From contig RPFO01000076.1 in assembly GCA_009746045.1 (NCBI GenBank), forward strand, positions 813,114 through 860,613: 47,500 nt of DNA, written 5' to 3'. Made by a program: the position numbers and the translations under genes. Source of the stretch: Mesostigma viride. Lineage: Eukaryota > Streptophyta > Mesostigmatophyceae > Mesostigmatales > Mesostigmataceae. Below are positions 40,821 through 47,500 of the stretch, in pieces; positions within the stretch are counted from its first letter, which is position 1; every line of letters begins with the position of its first letter. The notes below the pieces were generated by a model. That model worked only from the letters and a program-made list of their open reading frames with translations, was not told where the DNA came from and made no database searches.

Positions 40821-41894
40821 TCATGGCTTACCCACCTGGCCAGAGCCTGCTCCAGCAGACTTGGCCTGGTCTGGGCAGTCACGTCGCCAATGACCCGTCC
40901 TGCCACATCCAAAGCATTTGTCATCCTTCCCAGCAGCAGCCTTCTTCAGGCCACCCTGGTTCTGGCTGCTCTGACTGGCCTGGGTGCCCTGGCCCTGGCT
41001 CTTGCCTTGCCCTTGGCCACCCTTGTTCTGCTGACCACCCTGGTGACCACCAGCCTGCTGCTGACCCTTGCCTTTGGATCCCTGCTGCTGGCCCTTGCCA
41101 CCCTGGTTACCATTCTGCCTGCGCCTGTTAGCCCTCTGACGCCTACTAGGTCTGGTTTCTCCCTGAGCACCCTGCCCAGGGGCGTCACCATGGACCTGAT
41201 GAGCGGAGGCTGAAGGGGCACCAGTCACCTGGATTGCCTTGCAAGCAGCATTGTCAGATGGACGGATATTGAAAATAACCTTTTGCAAGGCTGGCCACGT
41301 CCCATCTGTCTGATCAGCAAACATCCTAGCTGCATTTCTCCCATCCACACTCAGCCCCATGCGATCCAGGAAGTAATCTGCCACTGCTCTGTCAGTCAGA
41401 TTGAAGCCATGCTTGGCCCCCTTCTCCCTGATGCGTGTGAGCCGCTGCAGCTCCTCAGCTATTGTGCCCTTGATCTCAAAGGTATCATAGCTGAGCTTAT
41501 AGTGATTAGTGAGGTTGAGTACCTTATCAGAAAACTCCTGACGTAGGCCCTCTAGGAACTGAGACCAAGTCAGCTTGTCCTTGACAGCCTGCCTAGCCTT
41601 GTCCCTCACCCGCTCACTTGAATCCCTATTAGTCGTGGATGTGTGGAATACCTGCACAAGGTTGACAGTGGGATCTACAGAGCATGAAACTAGCTCCATA
41701 TCCTCCAACCACTTGTCTAGCTCTTCCTGTCCCACAGGAGGCTTGAGAGGCTTCTGGCCATTCATCACAGCCACAGCACTCATATGAGGTCTAGTCCCAG
41801 GCAAAGCACGAGGGTCACTGCCAATGACAGCAGCTCCTACTGGTGCTAATGGCGCAGGAACATAGCTGCAGGAACACCAGACGCAGGCACACAT
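40821..41894 (-). CDS. A Gag (capsid and nucleocapsid part), unit 2
   Basis: 357 codons, with the same protein as unit 1: capsid-like helical region, basic Gly/Gln/Lys-rich tail and knuckle CFGCGRTGHWRRDC. It terminates at TGA (40821-40823) followed by CTTGAG and the pol ATG in the same phase. It lies downstream of the damaged N-terminal Gag-like region and overlaps its last frame in another phase. Confidence 0.85.
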   Translation of the reverse strand: MCACVWCSCSYVPAPLAPVGAAVIGSDPRALPGTRPHMSAVAVMNGQKPLKPPVGQEELDKWLEDMELVSCSVDPTVNLVQVFHTSTTNRDSSERVRDKARQAVKDKLTWSQFLEGLRQEFSDKVLNLTNHYKLSYDTFEIKGTIAEELQRLTRIREKGAKHGFNLTDRAVADYFLDRMGLSVDGRNAARMFADQTDGTWPALQKVIFNIRPSDNAACKAIQVTGAPSASAHQVHGDAPGQGAQGETRPSRRQRANRRRQNGNQGGKGQQQGSKGKGQQQAGGHQGGQQNKGGQGQGKSQGQGTQASQSSQNQGGLKKAAAGKDDKCFGCGRTGHWRRDCPDQAKSAGAGSGQVGKP

Positions 41895-43355
41895 GGTCTC
41901 TTACCAGGTGCTTGACGTTCAGCATCATTCTGGCCCTCCCCCGTCAGCACCACGCCGTCGGTTGGCCACCCTGCACGCTCCTCCCCTTGTGCCACCTCTT
42001 TCCTCTTCCGGTTGGACGCCCTCCTGCCATTGACGCCCTCTGCCGTTGGGATTGCCTGTCCCTCTGGCACGACGTTGGCGGGGCCTCCCGTGTCTGCCCT
42101 TGCCTCACCCCCGCCATCCCCGCTCCCGCCCCGCTCCCGCTGCCGCCCCGCGCGTGTTACGAAGCATTATAGAATACCACAGAAAACACACGCAGATATG
42201 GCCGCTGGAACCCACTCAGGCTCACGCACTTACTCCAGACGAGGCCGCCTCCTGGCTTGCACTCGCCTGCCCCTCCTCACGGTCTGGACGCTGCTCAACA
42301 CCCTCAGCAACCGATGTGGCTGCTGCTGCCTCTGCGACAATCTGGAGGTCTGGGTTAAACTCTCCCAGCACGCAGGTCACAGGTCGCCCGTCTTCCTTGC
42401 GTTCGACTGGATGTTGTGTCTCGCCTGGGTTGCGATGCCAAGCAAGATCGCGTACCCACCGCTTACCGCCGCCGACAAGCTCGTTCTGCTCGCCTCGGCC
42501 GTAACGATCGTACTCGTGAGTCACCTCACGAGGGATATGCAGATCAGCTCTCTGCCTTCCTCGTAGGTCTCGGTAGTGCCGTCGCCCTCGTTTATCTGCT
42601 GGGCTGAGCGCTTGACGGAGCCCTCTGGCTTGTCAGTCCACTCAAAATGGACGTCTTCAGGCGTCTTCTCGACCCCCGTGACAATCTCCACCTCCGGACC
42701 CCACGCAGTGGTGGTTTCCGGCCTCGGTGTATCAAGCCTTGAGTACACCCGAAAGGCTGCGTGGTAATATAGAACCTGTCTGCGTACCCTCTCGACTCTT
42801 GCAAAAGGACAGCAACAAGATTCTCAATGGTTTGGGCAAATACCTCCGCCGTGCTCCAAGGATTCACCGTCTCCCGAGCACGCGCGTTCCGGATGATGTC
42901 GGCGTCTGGTACCCCCTCTCCTAGCACTGCTGTCGCCACCCAGTGGTTAAACAGTCGGTGCTGCCGAGCGCTGTTGCCACAATCTGGCTAAGCGCCTCCC
43001 TGGCTAGGTCGAGACCGGCTAGCGTGATATGGGCGCCCTGATAAGCGACCTCCACACGATTAGCAGTTTCAGCTAGCGCGTCACGAATGCGCACCAACTC
43101 TTCCACCGCCACTCGCCCCGTCTCACCTGGAGAAATCACGACGCGAGCCCGTTGTATAATCGGGTCCGCCGCCGCTGGCCTGCTGCCTCCCCCACTCACC
43201 GCCACCCACCCCTCTTCTGCCAAGTGCCTCGCTACGTAGGCCGCTTGCACGAATGTTGGAGCGTTTGCTTGGTTACGGTAGGGGAAAAACGCTTGCGCGT
43301 CTCTCTGCTCGTTCGCCTCACCAGCACCGTGGCTGCTTGACGATGAACCAGACAT
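41895..43355 (-). pseudogene. A long N-terminal Gag-like region, unit 2 (frameshifted)
   Basis: Homologue of 31379-32838, starting MSGSSSSSHGAG at 43355. It shares the shifts near 42750 and 42510 with unit 1. A G is missing at about 42956 (private), but it keeps the C lost in unit 1, so EVFAQTIENLVAVLLQESRGY is readable here. A 2-bp difference at about 43361 means that the chance open frame from the LTR does not run into it, unlike in unit 1. This supports MSGSSSSS as the natural start. Confidence 0.5.
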
Positions 43356-43380
43356 GAAAGCGCTTGGAAGCAATAGTACG

Positions 43381-44034
43381 ATTTGCGCAGCAACTCGTCA
43401 GCAGAGCTTGTGAGCTCCTGGTCCTTGCCGGCTGGAATGACCCTAGGCTGCTGGCTAGCAACCTTTATCCTCACACCAGGCCTACGACCCTCGATAGGCT
43501 CGCCACTCGTCGTGACGACCAAGGTTCGTGTGTGAAGACGCTCGTTGCCTCGTTGAGCCTCGAGCTATATGCAACCTCGTTCCATCCTTGTTCCTCGGTC
43601 ATGAGCAACGCTGGGCAACGCTACATTGCCAGAGCCTCGTATCGCTGCCCTGCATCCTTGTTGCAGGCAGCATACAGGAATCTCTGGCTATCCTGTGTCT
43701 AGGACAGCACAGGACCTGCCACAGTCCTGCAAGGACTTACATCCTTGCAGACCTGCTGGCTGGTTACTGGCTTCTACTAGCCACAGTACCGTTGAGCCCT
43801 CAGTACACTGTGTCCCAGTCACGTGAGAGTACAGGCTAAGCCTGTGCAGGCACGGCCTGCCACGTGTCCTGTCCACTATGCCCTGAGTGTGCCCCGCCCT
43901 CGCCCACCGGTCGGCAGTACTTCGGGACTTGATAACTTTCTAGTCCCTTGTCTGTTCTAGGCGGTTGACACGGCGTTGGAAAGGTCTCCTCAACCTGCAT
44001 CCATCTAGCACATTGGTGCCCCAATATGCTAACT
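43381..44034 (-). repeat. A LTR 3 (5' LTR, right)
   Basis: 654 bp; the AGTTAG end abuts B Gag, and its first bases create a TAG stop for the Gag frame. Inside it the minus strand continues CGTACTATTGCTTCC, with no TGG-type primer-binding site. Confidence 0.93.
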
Positions 44035-44039
44035 GACAG
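44035..44039. repeat. Target-site duplication of the A dimer, right (GACAG)
   Basis: Matches 25119-25123. The Val codon GTC of the B frame lies in this duplication on both sides. Confidence 0.9.
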
Positions 44040-44304
44040 TGGGGCATGCAGAAGAAGAAGGTGAAGCAGGCACACTCAAGCCAGCATGAGAGGGAGACTC
44101 ACACTTCTTGCCGTAAGGAGGCCGCTTGCAGTCCTTGGGGTCACCGTGGGGCGGCCCGTGGCACTTGTGGCACAGGACGTCCAAATGCCCCAGCTCGTCC
44201 ACGTTCTTGCGGCAGGTGGGCCGCAGGTGGTACTTCATGCCACAGCGGGTGCACCGCTGAGAAGACTTGTCCTCCTTGTCCTGCTTCTTGTTGTTGTTGT
44301 TGTT

Positions 44305-44346
<42 letters not shown>

Positions 44347-47025
44347 ACTGTTGTTGTTGTTGTTGCTGGAGCTGCCCCCCTTGGAGGGAGACTGCCCCTT
44401 ACCCTTGCCCTTGCCCCAGCCCCTGCCCTTGCCCTTGCCCTTGCCCTTGCCCTTGCCCTTGCCCTTAAACATTTGTCCCAGCAGGGACTTGACTTCTGCC
44501 ATAGTGACAGGTCTCTTGCTCCTGTCTTCCCTCTCCCTATCCTCCTCCTCCCTCTCTTCCCCCCTGACCCTCTTTACAGAGGTGCCCATGGCCCCCTGGC
44601 TAAGGGGAGCCAAGGCCAGCTTGATATAATCCAATGCCTCCTTCATGTCCTCCCAGTACTTTGCCATTCCTGTTGCAAGCATGGCGTAGGTGTTTTTGTC
44701 AAGTTTGAGTTTCTCAAGGAAGGAACGCAGCAAGAACTTGTGATCTAGCTGCTGGACATCAGGACGTGCTTTGATGGCTAGCTCATATTTCTTTGTCTCA
44801 GCCACATAGTCCACTGATGTGACCCTGTATTCCTCTACCCACCTGAATGCCCCATAGATGTCCACAGATGAGGGGGTGGAGAGGAGGTCAGTTAGCTCCT
44901 TCATGAAAGCCTCCCAAACTGCCCTAGCCTGCGTGTCCTGCCACTTGGGATACCTACGCTGGAAGACAAGAATGAGATTCTGAATCTGAGAAGAGGACTG
45001 ATGGTAAAAATCCCCCTGCATGAGAGATCCAAACCAATTCTTGACATTCAGTTCCTCCCTAGCCAGCTGCAGAGAGAGAAGTGCATGATTCCCCTGCTCC
45101 CTAGTATACCCCTCAGGCAGCCCCCTGACATTAATCCTATCCACAGGACGGTTTTCATTGTAAGTGGGTAGCCTAGAGGGGGATGCAGGGGGAGAGGGAG
45201 AAGATGGTGTTGCTGCTGCAGCATTCACAGGAGAGACCTGCTGAGAGGGAAGTGCTACTTGAGTGAGCTGAGCAGGATGGGCAAACATGGGCTGTGTAGG
45301 AGGGTTAGACAACATAGGGGTGGGCTGGTTGGGGGTGTGAGTGTGTGTCACTTCCCGCCTCCTGCTGCGGGCCTCCTCCCAATCATGGAAGGTGGGAGAG
45401 AGGGACACGTCATCGTCAGTAGGGTTAGTAAGATTGTGATGCAACCAGGTAGGCAGAGTTAGCCACCTACCCGCCCCTCTCAGGATGGCGTTGTGTAGGA
45501 GCTCCAGCAAACGCACCAGACGCACCCTGCTGCCCTGCACCCTCCTCCCTGAGAGGAGAGCCTGCAGGGCAGGCAGCAGGTCGTCGCACACCCTGCGTGT
45601 GCCCTCTTGGAGGTTGGGTAGGCCCAGGATGTGCGTGATGATTGCACACACCAGGCTGCCCGCCTCCGCGACATGCATCTGCTGGCTCCGGTCGGCCAGC
45701 CCACGGAAGGAGGCTGTGGCTGTCTGTATGGCACGCCACACGGCCTCATCACGCAGGGTGATGAAGTCGCGACCTTGCAGGTCGCCCTCCAGCAGTGCTG
45801 GTTGCTGCCCAGCTGCGGTGGGACCCTGGGGCCCCTCCGGCCCTGCCAGGGACTTGTCCTTGGTGCGACTAGAGGGGGCCTGCCCCCCAGAGCCGCTGGA
45901 GGTGCCCGTGACACCCTCCATGGGGGCTGCATCCCCCGCCAGCGCCGGAGGCGCCGGCGTCGCTGCCGGGGTCCCTGCGACCCCGGGCGCTTGTGTCGCC
46001 GCCGGGGTCCCTGCGACCCCGGTGGCCTCCTCAGCCACCTGGCCCCCCACGCGGGGCGGGGGAGCCTGCGGCTGAGGTTGGACCCTCTGACCTGCCAGAG
46101 GGTCCTGGGTGGTTTCACCACCCATGGGCGTGTTGGGGGCGTCTGCCGCCCCGCGCCCCGTCGCAGGCGGCATCGCAGCCGCCTCACGCCTATCCGGGCC
46201 CCAGCCAACTGGCGTGACTTGGGGCCACGCTGGCAACGGAGTCAGCGCGATCTCTGGTCTGGAGACCACGCGCAGCGCCTCTCTCTGGCGCTGCCTGGAC
46301 GCCCACTGATCAACAGTGCCGGGGTTGTGCCGCGGCCGATTGGCGAAACAGTACAGCCAAACCGCCACCTGAACCAGTGGGAGCTGCATCCTAAGACGCC
46401 CCTCGACCAGCGAGTGCACCCGATGAACCTCTATCGCGTGTATCTGCTCATCGGGAAGCAACTGAAAACGATCGAGCAAGATCCGGCCGTTCACCGCAAT
46501 GAACGCCGGTATGTCGTCCTCCCCAAGGGGGAGAAAATGGGGTGGGCGCCCGAACATGACCGGGGGCGGAACATGTTCCCCATACCGGTCAATGTCCATG
46601 GTGGCCATCTGTCGGCCCACGGAAAGGTTGCCAGACGTCGCAGGTGTCTGCGACGAAAGCTCAAGCGAAGGCCGAGGCCTCGCAGGCGGCACCTCGCCAT
46701 CCTCCTCGGAGGAATCACTCCGCTCACGACCCCCGTCACCTGCGACGGGTGAACGTCGTGCCCGGGGGACCTGCCCCCCAGGTGCCATGGCGGACAAACC
46801 GCCAGTGGCAAACGGCCGCCCGCTCGCCATCCCCCGGGCGCCGGGCCCCACCTGCGGGCCCCGACGCCTGGGTTGGTCAGCGACCACCGTGCGGAAGGGG
46901 ACGTTGGGCGTCACCCTCGCATCGGTGGTGGAGGGCGTGCCCTCCGGCGAAAGGCGGGGTGAGGTGCGCCTGGCAGGCGCCTTCCCCTTGTTGTTGTTGC
47001 CGTTGTTGCCGTTGTTGGACGCCAT
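44040..47025 (-). CDS. B Gag (N-terminal part of Gag-Pol)
   Basis: Starts MASNNGNNGNNN at 47025, 27 nt after the primer-binding site, and runs about 996 residues to the A insertion, where the LTR adds a stop. The N-terminal ~600 residues are Pro/Gly/Ala-rich with an ordered stretch around FLPLGEDDIPAFIAVNGRILLDRFQLLPDEQ and repeated GVAGTPAATQAP. A capsid-like region follows (NALLSLQLAREELNVKNWFGSLMQ, LVFQRRYPKWQDTQARAVWEAFMKEL, FLLRSFLEKLKLDKNTYAML). Then come a (KG)n run, polyasparagine and two zinc knuckles: CTRCGMKYHLRPTC (CX2CX4HX4C) and CHKCHGPPHGDPKDC (CX2CX4HX5C). In phase with B integrase, so B originally made Gag and Pol without a stop between them. Confidence 0.88.
44287..44364. 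repeat. (GTT)n microsatellite, polyasparagine in B Gag
   Basis: About 26 GTT units with ATT and ACT interruptions, coding Asn with two Ser on the minus strand. Confidence 0.9.
44402..44466. repeat. (CCCTTG)n hexanucleotide repeat, Lys-Gly run in B Gag
   Basis: Imperfect CCCTTG repeats encode alternating Lys-Gly, a basic, probably RNA-binding tail. Confidence 0.9.
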
Positions 47026-47052
47026 ATCTTTTTTTTGCTTTAAAAAAAATAT

Positions 47053-47068
47053 CGAACTTTTCAGTCCA
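47053..47068 (-). promoter_or_regulatory. B primer-binding site
   Basis: The minus strand reads TGGACTGAAAAGTTCG immediately after the LTR end CCAACT. The TGG start matches the CCA end of a tRNA primer; I cannot name the tRNA. Confidence 0.6.
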
Positions 47069-47500
47069 AGTTGGATGGAGACTAGGGACGACGAACAACT
47101 GCGAAAGCTGAGAGCGAATGATGATCGTATTACAATAATACAATGAGAGAGAGCGATGAAAGCTGAGGGCTCAGAATGGAACTGGGCAGACTCGGGTGCT
47201 GTGGCACTCCCCCGTGCTACGCCTATATGCCTATGGCGGTGCTACCTGCAGCACACGACCAGTGGACAAGTGTACACTGCAATGCCATGCGACCACGTCA
47301 CTAGCATCCAGCTAAGACTCGGCCCGTCAGGCCCGGTTACACCGGACCTGGCGGGTCGAGCTAGCACCTAGGAACAGTCTGGCACTAACCGCACATCGGT
47401 CCACATGACACCTCAGTACCGTACACCCTGCCGTACTGTACTGAGGTGTCCCGCTCAGCCGCGGTAGGCAATACGCGGCGCGCAGGCCGGAAATCCGTGT
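47069..47500 (-). repeat. B 5' LTR (right), cut by window end
   Basis: 432 bp identical or nearly so to 20104-20535. About 25 bp, including its AGTTAG end, lie beyond the window. Confidence 0.9.

Larger units (their letters stand above)
25124..44034 (-). mobile_element. Element A dimer: LTR-internal-LTR-internal-LTR
   Basis: Three 654-bp LTRs (25124-25777, 32862-33515, 43381-44034) alternate with two internal regions (7084 bp, and 9865 bp including the 2770-bp element E and its TSD). One pair of GACAG duplications surrounds the whole block and the middle LTR has none. The block therefore entered or arose as a tandem, by unequal recombination between LTRs or by dimer integration. The internal regions are nearly identical. 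Coding is on the minus strand. The insertion disrupts element B between Gag and integrase. Confidence 0.93.
20104..47500 (-). mobile_element. Element B: copia-type LTR retrotransposon (interrupted by A dimer)
   Basis: The left LTR (20104-20560) is repeated at 47069 to the window end. The minus strand between them encodes Gag (47025-44040), integrase and protease-like domains (25118-23046) and RT-RNase H (about 23100-21628). The interruption at 25124-44034 falls inside the Gag-Pol frame. Leaving out the insertion and one TSD copy, the Gag and integrase frames are in the same phase. Without the insertion B is about 8.5 kb. The order is Gag, integrase, protease-like, RT, RNase H. Confidence 0.9.

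Noticed and set aside
25124-44034. Two independent A insertions side by side
   Set aside because: The middle LTR is shared and has no target duplication; only the outer pair GACAG exists.
44086-44748. Plus-strand hydrophobic (Leu/Val-run) frames resembling membrane proteins
   Set aside because: They are antisense readings of the polyasparagine and Lys-Gly repeats of B Gag.

Overview
This is eukaryotic DNA made almost entirely of nested transposable elements. LTR retrotransposons with introns absent, 5-bp target-site duplications (TSDs), CCHC Gag zinc knuckles, DDE integrases and Ty1/copia-type RT and RNase H exclude a prokaryote. The mixed GC content, the trinucleotide and minisatellite repeats and the unusual copia lineages suggest a protist or alga, but I cannot name the host from sequence alone. 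No rRNA, intact tRNA, CRISPR array or clearly functional host gene is visible.

Left part (1-15699). The window opens in the 3' end of a minus-strand copia element that I call A (1-1144). It is joined at a shared CTGGCCAG to an inverted piece of the same element. That inverted piece (1139-1210 continuing at 15251-15699) is split by a DNA transposon, D (1214-15250), with 41-bp inverted termini beginning CACAACGGTC. D carries no transposase that I can see. D is itself interrupted by an 8.7-kb LTR element, C (6165-14889, 668-bp LTRs, TSD CAAAT), which keeps only broken gag and protease remnants.

Middle (15700-20103). This part holds a 30-bp minisatellite and a repeat-rich, frameshifted plus-strand gene with nuclear-localisation-like clusters and a weakly ubiquitin-protease-like end (16549-18715). 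It also holds an 835-bp near-perfect palindrome built from two head-to-head copies of part of the A LTR, flanked by TSD TCCAC.

Right part (20104-47500). One minus-strand copia element, B, spans the rest; its second LTR is cut by the window end about 25 bp early. B's Gag-Pol frame is split exactly at a TSD (GACAG) by an 18.9-kb LTR-internal-LTR-internal-LTR dimer of element A (25124-44034, three 654-bp LTRs). The second A unit is interrupted inside RT by E (35248-38017, TSD AACAC), a small gag-only copia element with apparently identical 747-bp LTRs. Relative order of insertion is therefore B, then A, then E.

The most interesting biology is in A and B. Both appear to encode Gag, then integrase, then a retropepsin-like domain, then RT and RNase H, so the protease-like domain sits between integrase and RT instead of before integrase. 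Its active-site triplet is DTN or DTQ in place of DTG/DSG. Both families have very long Gag regions, LTRs beginning AGTTAG instead of TG, and an RT catalytic box HGDD. A additionally has an in-frame TGA between gag and pol, a tRNA-like A-box/B-box module upstream of its 3' LTR and no obvious tRNA primer site. B has a set of hairpins in its 3' untranslated region with an invariant loop and changing stems. Together these look like a divergent copia lineage that may not have been described.
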